From Phycisphaerales bacterium UBA1926 (GTDB lineage Bacteria > Planctomycetota > Phycisphaerae > Phycisphaerales > UBA1924): DNA of 12,399 nucleotides. The notes below the pieces were generated by a model that was given only the letters and a program-made list of their open reading frames with translations, ran no database searches and was not told where the DNA came from. A program made the position numbers and the translations under genes. The stretch is taken from positions 1 through 12,399 of the forward strand of contig DDFO01000058.1 in NCBI GenBank assembly GCA_002337215.1, written 5' to 3'. Below are positions 1 to 8,313 of the stretch, piece by piece (the first letter of the stretch is position 1; each line of letters begins with the position of its first letter).

Positions 1-2
1 GG

Positions 3-218
3 CCCTTGGTCGGTGCCGCGTGTGCAATGACCGCGGCGTCGACGGAGTCCGAATCGAACACCTCGGACCCGGGGAGCACCGTCCCCCCCCGTGACCCTAC
101 CGGTTGCCGAGATTGCGGCTGTGTGGGCGAGGTCACAACGCTCATCGTCAATCGCACGCCGCTCGGGAATCCGCCGCTGCCGGGTGAGCCGGGGGCGACG
201 TACGCGGATCCCGACTGA
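3..218 (+). CDS. C-terminal fragment of an unidentified protein, partial at the left edge
   Basis: The reading frame is open from the left edge to a TGA at 216-218, giving at least 71 codons. Third codon positions are overwhelmingly G or C, as in the confident genes here, which argues for real coding. The fragment starts with a small, Ser/Thr-rich, linker-like stretch and ends with a Cys-rich motif (GCRDCGCVGEVTTLIV) followed by a Pro/Gly-rich tail. The CxxCxC spacing suggests an extracellular or metal- or disulfide-bonded element, but I cannot assign a family. A TTG at position 6 could be a start, but a gene continuing from outside the window is more likely. A run of eight C at 83-90 lies inside the frame and is a place where a sequencing error could change the frame. 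It converges on the dockerin gene, with 17 bp between stop codons. Confidence 0.45.
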   Translation, partial: PLVGAACAMTAASTESESNTSDPGSTVPPRDPTGCRDCGCVGEVTTLIVNRTPLGNPPLPGEPGATYADPD

Positions 219-235
219 CGTAACCCCGGGGGCCA

Positions 236-700
236 TCAGTTGCACCCGGCGGTGATGCTCTCGACGAAGACGGTGATGTCCGCGAGATCGAGAATGCTGT
301 TGTTGTCGAAGTCGACGCTCAGGTCGTTCGTGGTGAACGCGGTCACAAAGGCGCTGATGTCACCGAGGTCCAGCGTGCCAAAGGGCGGCGCGAGATCGGC
401 TTGGTTGCATCCGGCGGGACCCGCGTCCGGAACGGTCACGGCAAGAAAACCACCCCGGAGTTCGAGCGTACCGAATGTAAGTTCCGGACCGGCGTCGGGC
501 TGCCCGATCACGCCTTGGAGCCCGAGCGTGCCGGCGGTCGAAACGCCTCCCCCGGAATCGACCGAGAACCAATCCACAGTGGGCACGGCGTGCGCAGACG
601 CGATGAGGAGCGTGACTCCAGCGAGCACAGTCGTGTTGCCAAGGCTGAGGGACATCGAGCCCGCACGGTGCATCTGATTCGGTGTTGGCTTAGTCGTCAC
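236..700 (-). CDS. Small exported protein with C-terminal GC-type dockerin
   Basis: This is a 154-aa exported protein. A signal peptide with its hydrophobic core near residues 18-37 ends at an AHA site (residues 36-38). Residues 43-85 form a short beta-rich unit (DSGGGVSTAG, then GVIGQPDAGP, then a Leu-Arg-Gly-Gly-Phe end), a pattern common in exported planctomycete proteins. Residues 98-154 form a GC-type dockerin of two helix-loop repeats. The first is degenerate (ADLAPPFGTLDLGDISAF). The second has an EF-hand-like calcium loop with Asp130, Asp132, Asn134 and Asp141, and the protein ends in GCN. The GTG start overlaps the end of the upstream 1712-aa gene by 11 bp. GGGAG lies 6 nt before it, supporting this start and translational coupling; the ATGs at codons 10 and 16 lack a good site. 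Dockerins mediate attachment or sorting, but the partner of the GC type is not known to me. Confidence 0.85.
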   Translation of the reverse strand: MTTKPTPNQMHRAGSMSLSLGNTTVLAGVTLLIASAHAVPTVDWFSVDSGGGVSTAGTLGLQGVIGQPDAGPELTFGTLELRGGFLAVTVPDAGPAGCNQADLAPPFGTLDLGDISAFVTAFTTNDLSVDFDNNSILDLADITVFVESITAGCN

Positions 701-3700
701 AGGGTTCTCCCGGGAGGGTTTGCTCTGGCAGTGTCACACCGCTGAGCATCTCATATGTGGCCTGATCGACGATGTCGAGCAGAGCTGTTTCCGAGGCGGA
801 GCCGTCGGGGTTCACGACCGTGATGGTCGCGACACCGGCAGCTTCCAAGGCGGGTTCGAGGTCACCCACACCGAGGAAGGCAAAGATCACATCGTCGGAC
901 AGGGCTTCTTCCTGGACACCGTTGATGAAGATGCCGTTGGCCTTGTTGGCCTGGACAAAAGTCTCGAGCGGCGCGCCGTTGAACCAGATGACGGCCCCCG
1001 GCACGATGTGCCTGCCCGTGACCTGGAGACGGATCTCTCCGGGAACATCCGCGCAGCGATTGATGAGCGCCCGCGTGGCGTACTCGGGCTGGAGCGCCAT
1101 GATGACGGGCTGCGGGTAGCGGATATCGAAGCCGATGGAGTTCGACTCCCCGCCCGAATCCACATTGAACCCGGGCTCGCCCTGTCCGCCGGCGAAGCTG
1201 TCGAAGTACTGGGTGCCGTTGGACGGCGTGTAGACGCTCACCTGAGCCGAGCCCTGGAAGTTGGTGAGCTCGGCGGGGACGATGGCGCGGAGCGTGCCCG
1301 GCGTGACATACTTGGTATCGAGCTCCATACCGTTCCAGAGCACAACGGACGCCTTGTTGAAGTTGCCGAAGCGGGGCTCCTGGAAGCCGTCGAAGGTCGG
1401 GACATTGAATGGGCCCTCGACCGTGAGCACGAAGTCGCCGTTGCCCGGGAGGACGGCCCTCGGGATGAGGTTGGAAATCACGGGTTCGGGCGCGGCCACA
1501 ATGAGGTTCGCACGGGTGCTGAGGCCGCCCCCCGGGCCCGGGCTGCGGAGCCGGAAGCCCTTGATGTCGGGTTCGTCGTACTCGCCGACGGGGAGGGTGG
1601 CAAAGAGCTGACCGTTCTTGAACGACTGACTCAGTCGTGAGACCGGGGTCGCCTCCGTCGGGTTGGCGAGGAAAAGAATCTGGTCGCGGTTCAGGGCACG
1701 GTCATAGACGGTGAAATCGGCGATCCGTCCGTCCGTAAAGTCACCTGTGTTCGGGTTTGTGCCGCCGCTCCCGCCTCCGAAAAACGAACTACCGAAGTAC
1801 ATGGACCGCGTGGAGATCATCTCGTCGCTGTATGGAGTCGGGTCATATGCACCGATCAACACGCCGTCGAGGTACAGCCGGAGGCCGTCGGGCTGGTCCC
1901 GATCGACCGTGAACGCGAAATGGTGCCACTGCCCGGTCTCAAATGCCGGGTATTGGAACCCCTCGAGGACAAACTCATCGACCACGGGAGAGGCGGAGTT
2001 TGTGGTCAGGCGCACACCGGGATTTCCGCGGACATTAGCGTACATGATGAAACCGAGCATCTCGTCCGAGCCCGGGGTGGAATCTACGTATGTATCATTG
2101 GAGGGGAGACCGGCGACTTTTTTGACCCACACGGCGGCGGAGAAGTCGTTCAGCTCGGGCTCAATGAAGTCGGAACCGGTGCCGAACACCTGGACAGTCA
2201 ATCCAGAGCTGGACGGGATCTCTATGGCTTGCCCGAGGAAAGTGGGCACGCCGCGATCCGTGTACTCGGGATCTCCGGATGTTTGTGTGTTCGAGATTGA
2301 ATCGCTGTCGAGGGTGCCCTCAAACCTGTGTTGGCTGATTGTGCCGGGAAGCACCGCGATGTCGTCGCGCTCGATCATCACGGAGGGGATCGGGGGTTCG
2401 AGTAAGAAGTCGAAGGTTGGATAGCTGGATGCCAGACTCCCGCTGGTCAGGTTGGAGTTGTTCCAGAGGTCGCTGAGGACATTCCAGTAATCCCTTCGGG
2501 CGATGAAAGAGGGCCCACCGAGGGGTGTGAGGCCGTCCGTAAGACTAACCTCGAGGCTCCCGCCAACGCGGGGATCCTCGGCCCAGACGCTCGGGCCGGC
2601 GGCGACGAGGTTGGGCGCTGGCAGGCTGATGGGGAAGTCCACCGAATCGGAGATCGGTTCGTTGTCTGCGTTTTGGGCCCAGATGCGGGCGACCGCGGGG
2701 ATCAGCCGCGCCTCGTTGGGGATCTCGACGAGAGCGGTGCGGCTGTTGAGCGGCATGCCCGGCATGTTCTCGTTGATGATCGGGAGGTCGAACACGCGTC
2801 CGCCGACGCAGAGCACGAAGCTGTCGAGCTCGTAATCGCCCGTGGCGTTGAAGAGATCGCCGTAGATGAGCATCCGGCTCGGATCTCGATTCAGGAACTC
2901 GTTGAACTCCTGGACAGTCGGGCTGAACTGGTTGACGAGGAACGCCTTGAGCTCGCGCCGGCTGGTACCGCTGATGCGGGGCTGGCCCGGGTAAGCCGGG
3001 TCGGCGTTCTCGTCGGGCTCGATCACAATCTGGATCGGGTCGAGGGCGAACGATGGGACAGGCTCGCTCAGTGCGGGCACAGGGAAGGTGAGCGTCGGGA
3101 GGGCGATGTCGAGATCGAACGACGCGATATCGAAGCAGCCCACGCAGGCCTCGAATCCGAAGAGCGTCTCGCCGAAGCCCTGTGCGTTGGCGGCGATGGC
3201 GAGCGTCTCCCACCCCACGCTCGGGACCATGGTGACCCAGGTGCGGTTAGACATCGTGCCGGGTGCTTCGAGCCTGGGGGTGACGGAGAGGGTGTAGTTG
3301 TTCGCGAGAAGGTTCGCGGGCGAGGCCGTGATGGTGATGTCCTCGGCCCATGTCGAGCCGTCGCGTTCGAGCACGGTGCGATACTGCGTCCCGGTGAACT
3401 CCCCGTTGTTGATGACAACCGGGAACGAGAAGTCGAGCACGACCTCGGGACTGGGCTCGTACTCGATCGTCTGGTTGGCCTCGAGGTCCACCTGCGTGAA
3501 GAGCTGGGCGACCGCGAAGCCGGCGCCGAACGACCACTCGCTGTTGGCCGGGTCCGGCGCCCCGATGTCCTTGCCGAGGGTGAGCCCGGCGGCGGCGGCG
3601 ACCATGTTGCTGATGTTGGCCCGGAGCTCGAGGAAGGTCTCGGGCTCAAGCGTCGAGACGGCCCTGCCGTTGTTCGCGTTGTAGCCGCCCGATGTGGCAA

Positions 3701-5828
3701 ACTGCGGGCGCGTGAGCTTGGCGGAGAAGAACCCGGCCTCGTCGGAGAGCTCGACCCAGGAGCCGGGGTTGCCCGTGGGCACCTCAAAGAAGAGCCCCGG
3801 CACGGGCCCGTCGTAGGACGCGCCCCCGTCGAAGAGCGGGAAGGACGCGAACTCGGAGCTGAGCGCGATCAGCGAGGCGCTCGAGCCGATGTTCATACCC
3901 AGGTCGGCGACCACGCCGGCGCTGAGCTGGGGCACGACATCGGCTGTGACCCGGGCACCGGGGTCGGCATCGAACTGGATGCGGACCGGGAACGGGGCGC
4001 CCGGCTCGAGCTTGTCGATGCCGGCAACTGCGATGTCGAGCTCGCCTGGATAGCTCACATCGGCGGTGCCGCCCGAGGCGATGGCCTCGAAGCCGAGACC
4101 GAACTGCGCGGAGCCGACCGCGTTGACACTGCCGCCGAACTCGCCGACGACGGGGATGCCGCTGAGGGCGGAAAGTGTGATGTCGAACGGGACGGTCTCG
4201 TTGAAGAATGTGGTCTCCGCGGAGATGGAGCCCTGGCCCGCGCTCCAGATGCTCTGGTTCTCGACCTGGATGCTCGGCGAGTTGCGGGCGATGGTGGGGA
4301 CCGATGTGAAGGGCTGGGAGAGCTTGGCGAGGCGGCAGTAGCTGAGATTCGGCTGCGGTCCAGGGCCATCGGGGTCGGTCGCGATCCTGCCAGCCATGTA
4401 GACATTATCACCGAAATCGACGAGGATATCGAATGCGAAGTCGGTCTGGCCCGTGTCCGAGCCCCGGGGGAACTGATAGATCCAGGACCTCTCCCCGGCA
4501 ATGTTTCGTTTGTCGAGCTTGGAGATATAGATGTCGTTGGTGACAAGGTCGCGGCGCAGGTCAAGCAGGATGTACGGGTTGCCAAAGCGGTCGACATCGA
4601 GACCCCGGAGATCGACTCGGTCATCCTGGTCCAGCGGGAAAGAGACGGAATGCGTACCGAACATAAAGCCAGACTGGCTGAACTGATCGATCAGCGGCTG
4701 CTGGGTGCCACTGACGAAGTCTCGGCCGACATAGATCTGTGAATCTCGTGTGACCGAGAGGAAGAGGATTGCGATCCCCGGCCCGACCGATCCGTCCTTC
4801 CGGAACCGGCGTTCGCCGTCGGTGGTGAAGGAGTTCAGGGCATAGTTGACGCGGCTGACCGAGTCGAGGAACTCGGCGATGTAGCTGTTGCAATCGAAGT
4901 CCACCACGACATTCCCCTCGACTAGGCCGTCGAGGGTCTCGATCCACTCGGCATCGCCCGCCGCGTTGATCTTGGTGAGGCGGCCCACGCCCAGCGGGGC
5001 CGCGGCCGTGAATTCGTTGTAGGCAACATAGATGTTGCCGAACCGGTCGATGGCGTTATCAAACAGAAGCACCGCATTCTCATCGAAGTCTGCAATGATC
5101 CGGCTGAAGACGCGCGAACCGTCGGAGCGGTACCGCTGCACCCCTAATGCTCGGCCCGGCGTCCCGTCCGACTGCACCGTGCTGATGTAGATGACATAGA
5201 CATTGCCGTCCCCATCGACGACGAGGTCCGGCCCTCCGCTCAGCGTGCCGTCCGTGAACAGATCGACCTGCCATTGCTGGCTGCCGGTCTCGCCACTGAG
5301 CTTCCTGAGTCGTCTCGGCTCTTGATTGAGCGGACTCGTGAGGTAGTAGACATTACCCTCGAGGTCGAGCTGGAAACCTCGGGATCCCCCTGAGACTCCG
5401 CCGAACACGGCCCAGGGCTGATTGACACCGGCGAGAGTGTTCAGGCCGGTCGTCGGGTCAAACTTGGCGAAGAATGTGTACGAATCACTCGCGGTCTGCC
5501 CGCGACCGTTCGCGATGAGGTTTCCCTCGACATCGGTCTGCACCTCGAGGAACCGGAGCGAGGTCCAGGGCTGCCCGTTGGGAGCCCCCGGCATCGCGAA
5601 CTCGATGTCCCACTCCGGATCGCGCAAACCGACGCCGCGCTTGTCGGTCGGGCTCGGCGAGATCTCAGCGCTGATGGCCTTCGCGGCCTCGGGAGAGATC
5701 GTGCCCCGCTCGACTTCTGCCTTCACGGCTTCTTTGAGCTTCGAGATCTGGGCGGTCGCGGGGGTCACGGCCAGCGATGCCATCATCAGACACGGTGCGA
5801 GGACCCTCGCGAACAACGAGCGATTCAT
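690..5828 (-). CDS. Giant exported protein: beta-propeller, LamG-like and IPT/TIG-like domains
   Basis: This is a 1712-aa exported protein. A signal peptide (MNRSLFARVLAPCLMMASLA, cut near ATA-Q) is followed by a short charged helix (about residues 28-55). Residues about 60-506 are a repeated beta-propeller of the SBBP/NHL type, with recurring blades such as DLEGNVYYL, DGDGNVYVIY, DRFGNIYVAY and DRFGNPYILL, each linked to words like KFD, KIN and KLD. Residues about 510-1160 are beta-rich and unrecognised. Residues about 1163-1388 resemble a LamG/concanavalin A-like domain, with GQWHHFAFTVDRD, LRLYLDGVLIG and a closing DFTVYDRALNRDQI. Two IPT/TIG-like immunoglobulin folds follow (about 1446-1570 and 1573-1695), starting PEPVISNLIP and PQPVIMALQP. 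The protein ends CDD and has no dockerin of its own. The ATG has AGGGA about 7 nt upstream. Likely a surface or secreted binding protein; the ligand is unknown and no catalytic motif is visible. Confidence 0.88.
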   Translation of the reverse strand: MNRSLFARVLAPCLMMASLAVTPATAQISKLKEAVKAEVERGTISPEAAKAISAEISPSPTDKRGVGLRDPEWDIEFAMPGAPNGQPWTSLRFLEVQTDVEGNLIANGRGQTASDSYTFFAKFDPTTGLNTLAGVNQPWAVFGGVSGGSRGFQLDLEGNVYYLTSPLNQEPRRLRKLSGETGSQQWQVDLFTDGTLSGGPDLVVDGDGNVYVIYISTVQSDGTPGRALGVQRYRSDGSRVFSRIIADFDENAVLLFDNAIDRFGNIYVAYNEFTAAAPLGVGRLTKINAAGDAEWIETLDGLVEGNVVVDFDCNSYIAEFLDSVSRVNYALNSFTTDGERRFRKDGSVGPGIAILFLSVTRDSQIYVGRDFVSGTQQPLIDQFSQSGFMFGTHSVSFPLDQDDRVDLRGLDVDRFGNPYILLDLRRDLVTNDIYISKLDKRNIAGERSWIYQFPRGSDTGQTDFAFDILVDFGDNVYMAGRIATDPDGPGPQPNLSYCRLAKLSQPFTSVPTIARNSPSIQVENQSIWSAGQGSISAETTFFNETVPFDITLSALSGIPVVGEFGGSVNAVGSAQFGLGFEAIASGGTADVSYPGELDIAVAGIDKLEPGAPFPVRIQFDADPGARVTADVVPQLSAGVVADLGMNIGSSASLIALSSEFASFPLFDGGASYDGPVPGLFFEVPTGNPGSWVELSDEAGFFSAKLTRPQFATSGGYNANNGRAVSTLEPETFLELRANISNMVAAAAGLTLGKDIGAPDPANSEWSFGAGFAVAQLFTQVDLEANQTIEYEPSPEVVLDFSFPVVINNGEFTGTQYRTVLERDGSTWAEDITITASPANLLANNYTLSVTPRLEAPGTMSNRTWVTMVPSVGWETLAIAANAQGFGETLFGFEACVGCFDIASFDLDIALPTLTFPVPALSEPVPSFALDPIQIVIEPDENADPAYPGQPRISGTSRRELKAFLVNQFSPTVQEFNEFLNRDPSRMLIYGDLFNATGDYELDSFVLCVGGRVFDLPIINENMPGMPLNSRTALVEIPNEARLIPAVARIWAQNADNEPISDSVDFPISLPAPNLVAAGPSVWAEDPRVGGSLEVSLTDGLTPLGGPSFIARRDYWNVLSDLWNNSNLTSGSLASSYPTFDFLLEPPIPSVMIERDDIAVLPGTISQHRFEGTLDSDSISNTQTSGDPEYTDRGVPTFLGQAIEIPSSSGLTVQVFGTGSDFIEPELNDFSAAVWVKKVAGLPSNDTYVDSTPGSDEMLGFIMYANVRGNPGVRLTTNSASPVVDEFVLEGFQYPAFETGQWHHFAFTVDRDQPDGLRLYLDGVLIGAYDPTPYSDEMISTRSMYFGSSFFGGGSGGTNPNTGDFTDGRIADFTVYDRALNRDQILFLANPTEATPVSRLSQSFKNGQLFATLPVGEYDEPDIKGFRLRSPGPGGGLSTRANLIVAAPEPVISNLIPRAVLPGNGDFVLTVEGPFNVPTFDGFQEPRFGNFNKASVVLWNGMELDTKYVTPGTLRAIVPAELTNFQGSAQVSVYTPSNGTQYFDSFAGGQGEPGFNVDSGGESNSIGFDIRYPQPVIMALQPEYATRALINRCADVPGEIRLQVTGRHIVPGAVIWFNGAPLETFVQANKANGIFINGVQEEALSDDVIFAFLGVGDLEPALEAAGVATITVVNPDGSASETALLDIVDQATYEMLSGVTLPEQTLPGEPCDD
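707..711 (-). promoter_or_regulatory. Ribosome binding site for the GC-dockerin gene
   Basis: On the minus strand the sequence reads GGGAG, six bases before the GTG at 700. It lies inside the last codons of the upstream 1712-aa gene, so ribosomes finishing that gene are well placed to reinitiate. It decides the GTG start over the two downstream in-frame ATGs. Confidence 0.5.
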
Positions 5829-5865
5829 GGTGTGTTTCCCTGGTGGTGTTGTCGTGAGGACCTAC

Positions 5866-7509
5866 TTAGCGGTTGTCGGCGGCGTCAAGAAGATCAGTCT
5901 GTGTTGCGTCCACGGAGTTGGGGATCGCCGGGTGCTGCTTGACCATGGCCTTCGATGCGGGCTGCCCATAGAGGGCGGGCTGGAGGTACGTGCCGGCTTC
6001 GTGGGCGGGCTTGACGATGACGTCCTGCACACCTTGCACCCGCATGAACGGGTCGTTCCGCGTGGCGGTGACCTGCCAGGAGACCTTCATGCCGGGCGAG
6101 CCGCCCGCGACGCGGAAGGCGTTGTTGATGACCTCCTGCGCGACGTGGAGGTTCGGGGCAGGGGCGCCGATGGCGGTGAGCACGTAGCGCTCGTCCGTAT
6201 TGATCGCGTCGTAGTAGCCGGGGAGTGTGATCCAGGCGGAGCCGTCGGCGCCGAGAACGGCGTTGCCCGAGTAGACGTTGGTCGGCTCGGGTGCCTCGGC
6301 GGAGTAGTGCTGGAGGTAGAGGTTCTCGGGGTCGAGCGGGTGGTCGATGCGGAAGGTCTTGGCGCCGGAGGCGCCGAGGTTGCCGTTGGAGAAGACGCCG
6401 TAGTTGTTGGTGCCGCCGTTGGCGTCGCCCCAGATGGCGTATCCCGAGCCGACGCTCTGGTTCATGAAGCCGCGGATAGCGATGCCGTTGCCATTGTTGG
6501 TGGAACCCGAGATGGCGGCGCCAGAGCCGTTGCTGCCACTCTGGGCGAGACCGGCGATGCCAAATCCATCGGGGCTTTCGACGCTGCCGATGATGCCAAT
6601 ATTGAAGCCCGTCGGGGCTTCTGCGTCAGCACGGATGACCGTACTCTGGGTCGTGTTGTTCTCAGCACTGATCACGAGCGCGGTCCCGGGATCGGTCGCG
6701 GTGTGGACCGCGCGGATCACGGGAGTGACGAGGTTCGACTCGACCACATGGAGCCTGGCGAGCGGGTTGATGATGTTGATGCCGACTTCGCCGCTCTCTT
6801 GCTGGATGACGAAGTAGGTGTTCTCGTCGATATCGAGACTGTTGGAAATCCCGAAGCAATTTCCGACATCACGCGAACCAACCGACCAGTACGAGGCCTC
6901 GGCGCCCTCCGCGAAGCTGATGTAGGCGTCACCGACAAAGTCCTGTCCGTTGCCCTCGATGTGGATCTGCCCGATCAGCGGCTCGATGCCGAGTTCGGCA
7001 TCGACCTGGAGACGCGTCATCGGCATGTTGGTACCGATGCCGACGTTCTCTAAGTTGTCGACAAAGAGGCCACGCGTTTGAACGGCGTACGGCGCGGCCG
7101 TGAGTTTCTGACGGGGCGAGAGGGTGCTGCCGTCGACGCTGATCTCCAGCCAACGATCATCGTCGAACACCTCCGCTCCGAAGTCGAGTTCGAGCGCGAA
7201 CAGACCGTCGGCGAAGGGCGTGCCCGGGAAGTTCAGCGTCGACCCGATCTGATTCCCGCCCGACTCCGTGTCCCACACCGAGACGCTGATGTCCGCGATG
7301 CCGTCGATCGGCGTGCCGTCGTCAACGAGGCGCCCTTGATAGGTCGTCGCGGATCCGCTGACGGGACCGGCTTGGGCGACGCCCGCGCACGAGGCGATCG
7401 CGAAGGCCGCGGCCACACACCGGGCAATCGAGTGCATGCGGACACCCGCGCGATCATACGGATTACTCCAGGCCACACGGTGGCCCACGTCGGCGGTCTT
7501 CTCGGACAT
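5866..7509 (-). CDS. Tail-fibre-like exported surface protein
   Basis: This is a 547-aa protein and the first gene of the minus-strand operon. The signal peptide core lies at residues 25-47 (from MHSIARC to VAQA). Residues about 57-145 form a conserved N-terminal module (TYQGRLVDDGTP, then LTAAPYAVQTRG). Two tail-fibre-type repeats follow: VGIGTNMPMTRLQV at 156-169 and VGINIINPLARLHV at 242-255. A Gly/Asn/Ser-rich, probably beta-helical stalk covers about 265-380. The C-terminal module at about 384-503 starts FRIDHPLDPENLYLQH and includes AWITLPGYYDAI and GMKVSWQVTATRNDPF, a domain found at the end of fibre-like proteins in many bacteria. The fold suggests a trimeric surface fibre. The ATG at 7509 has AAGGGG 8 nt upstream. 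The ATG at 7437 gives a more standard signal peptide but has only a weak site, so the start is uncertain by 24 codons. No catalytic residues are recognised. Confidence 0.82.
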   Translation of the reverse strand: MSEKTADVGHRVAWSNPYDRAGVRMHSIARCVAAAFAIASCAGVAQAGPVSGSATTYQGRLVDDGTPIDGIADISVSVWDTESGGNQIGSTLNFPGTPFADGLFALELDFGAEVFDDDRWLEISVDGSTLSPRQKLTAAPYAVQTRGLFVDNLENVGIGTNMPMTRLQVDAELGIEPLIGQIHIEGNGQDFVGDAYISFAEGAEASYWSVGSRDVGNCFGISNSLDIDENTYFVIQQESGEVGINIINPLARLHVVESNLVTPVIRAVHTATDPGTALVISAENNTTQSTVIRADAEAPTGFNIGIIGSVESPDGFGIAGLAQSGSNGSGAAISGSTNNGNGIAIRGFMNQSVGSGYAIWGDANGGTNNYGVFSNGNLGASGAKTFRIDHPLDPENLYLQHYSAEAPEPTNVYSGNAVLGADGSAWITLPGYYDAINTDERYVLTAIGAPAPNLHVAQEVINNAFRVAGGSPGMKVSWQVTATRNDPFMRVQGVQDVIVKPAHEAGTYLQPALYGQPASKAMVKQHPAIPNSVDATQTDLLDAADNR

Positions 7510-7517
7510 GTCGGGAA

Positions 7518-7523
7518 CCCCTT
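7518..7523 (-). promoter_or_regulatory. Ribosome binding site before the ATG at 7509
   Basis: The minus strand reads AAGGGG, eight bases before the ATG at 7509. It favours the longer start of the tail-fibre-like protein. The alternative ATG at 7437 has only a weak GGGTG upstream. Confidence 0.4.
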
Positions 7524-7584
7524 TAGATAGCGCGAATGAAACGCGGGCCCACGACGCCCGCCAATGTCTGAGGCGGAATGCGAG

Positions 7585-7604
7585 GTTCCGTCACCCAACG
7601 GAAC
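7585..7604. repeat. Perfect inverted repeat, candidate operator
   Basis: GTTCCGT and ACGGAAC flank a 6-nt spacer (CACCCA). The 7-bp arms match perfectly. It lies about 75 bp upstream of the tail-fibre start and about 125 bp upstream of the sigma-factor ATG. It is not followed by a T-run, so an intrinsic terminator is unlikely. A dimeric-regulator site is the more natural reading. Confidence 0.45.
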
Positions 7605-7630
7605 AAGGCGATATTGTCGCTTTATGTGTT

Positions 7631-7642
7631 ACCGGGCCCGGT
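7631..7642. repeat. 12-nt perfect palindrome
   Basis: ACCGGGCCCGGT is self-complementary and lies in the divergent region, 27 bp right of the larger inverted repeat. It could be part of the same control region or a chance result of the high GC content. Confidence 0.25.
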
Positions 7643-7728
7643 GAGTGCGATCATCATGCGAACAAAGCGGTTGTCGCAGGCATGGTGCGTGTCCCTGGGA
7701 CATGGGATTCACTATTCTGGGCGCACGC

Positions 7729-8313
7729 ATGCAAGATCGAACCAGGAACGACACTCGCAATCGAGTCGGCGAACGGGAGGGACCCGTCAGCGGGGAGTTG
7801 GCGGAACTGATCTTCGATGAGCTGCGCTCGCTTGCAGCGTCGTATCTGCGTCAGGAACGCCAAGGGCACACGCTGCAACCCACCGCGCTTGTCAACGAGG
7901 CGTATCTCAGGCTGCTCAACTCCGACACGGAACTGCCCGCATCACGCGAGGGATTCCTTCGGCTCGCGGCGCACATCATGCGGCATGTGCTCGTTGATCA
8001 CGCCCGCGCCCGCCTCGCGGAGAAGCGCGGGAGCGGGAAGCGGACGCACCTGACGCTCGACCGGGCGCTCGCCCCCTCGGGATTCGAGATCGTTGACTTG
8101 CTCAGCCTGGACGAGGCGATGACAAGGCTCGCGGCTGAGAAGCCCAGGATGGCCGAGGTGGTCGAACTCCGTTTTTTCGGGGGCATGACGATCCCGGAGG
8201 TCGCGGTGTCGATCGGGGTGTCCGAGTCGACTGTCGACAATGACTGGTACGTTGCCAAGGCGTGGCTCGCGCGCGAACTCGGAGGGGCGGAGGCCGAGGG
8301 TGGATTGGGATGA
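7729..8313 (+). CDS. ECF-family RNA polymerase sigma factor, Ser/Thr-kinase-linked planctomycete type
   Basis: This 194-aa sigma factor would direct RNA polymerase to a specific promoter set. Region 2 runs from about residue 20 to 104, with LIFDELRSLAASYLRQ, then HTLQPTALVNEAYLRLL, then FLRLAAHIMRHVLVDHAR and a basic AEKRGSGKR stretch. This order is typical of the ECF family abundant in planctomycetes. Region 4 covers about 127-185 with a helix-turn-helix (MTIPEVAVSIGVSESTVDND, then WYVAKAWLARELGG) for -35 recognition. I chose the ATG at 7729 because the family starts about 20-30 residues before the DELRSLA helix. A GTG at 7645 and an ATG at 7702 would add unrelated-looking sequence. The TGA overlaps the kinase start (ATGA), so the two are translationally coupled. 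No anti-sigma gene is visible. The kinase may take that role, as in known sigma-kinase pairs. Confidence 0.9.
   Translation: MQDRTRNDTRNRVGEREGPVSGELAELIFDELRSLAASYLRQERQGHTLQPTALVNEAYLRLLNSDTELPASREGFLRLAAHIMRHVLVDHARARLAEKRGSGKRTHLTLDRALAPSGFEIVDLLSLDEAMTRLAAEKPRMAEVVELRFFGGMTIPEVAVSIGVSESTVDNDWYVAKAWLARELGGAEAEGGLG

Larger units (their letters stand above)
7510..7728. promoter_or_regulatory. Divergent control region between the surface-protein operon and the sigma-kinase operon
   Basis: These 219 bp separate the start of the tail-fibre-like gene (minus strand) from the preferred start of the sigma factor (plus strand), so both promoters should lie here. I found no clear sigma-70 -35/-10 pair on either strand. 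A TATTCT at 7713-7718 is a weak -10-like match very close to the sigma-factor ATG. A perfect inverted repeat lies at 7585-7604 and a 12-nt palindrome at 7631-7642. The GGAAC at 7600-7604 and its mirror copy resemble an ECF -35 element, but I see no matching -10 at the usual spacing. The sigma-factor frame is open back to a GTG at 7645, but that extension does not look like coding sequence. Confidence 0.5.

Noticed and set aside
224..232. CCCCGGGGG between convergent genes as a terminator
   Set aside because: The arms are only 4 bp with no loop and no T-run, so it does not support an intrinsic terminator.
2673..4742. 689-codon plus-strand ORF opposite the giant protein
   Set aside because: It is antisense to a confident gene with a signal peptide and recognisable domains. 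Its product is an Asp/Glu/Arg/Gly/Ala-rich string without domains, as expected from antisense frames in GC-rich DNA.
5422..7053. 543-codon plus-strand ORF spanning two minus-strand genes
   Set aside because: It crosses the gap between the tail-fibre-like gene and the giant-protein gene on the opposite strand. It has no domains and a low-complexity Val/Gly/Asp-rich product.
7645..7728. N-terminal extension of the sigma factor from a GTG
   Set aside because: The extra 28 residues are Cys/Gly/Arg-rich and unlike the family's N-terminus. The ATG at 7729 gives a normal-length protein and leaves room for a promoter.
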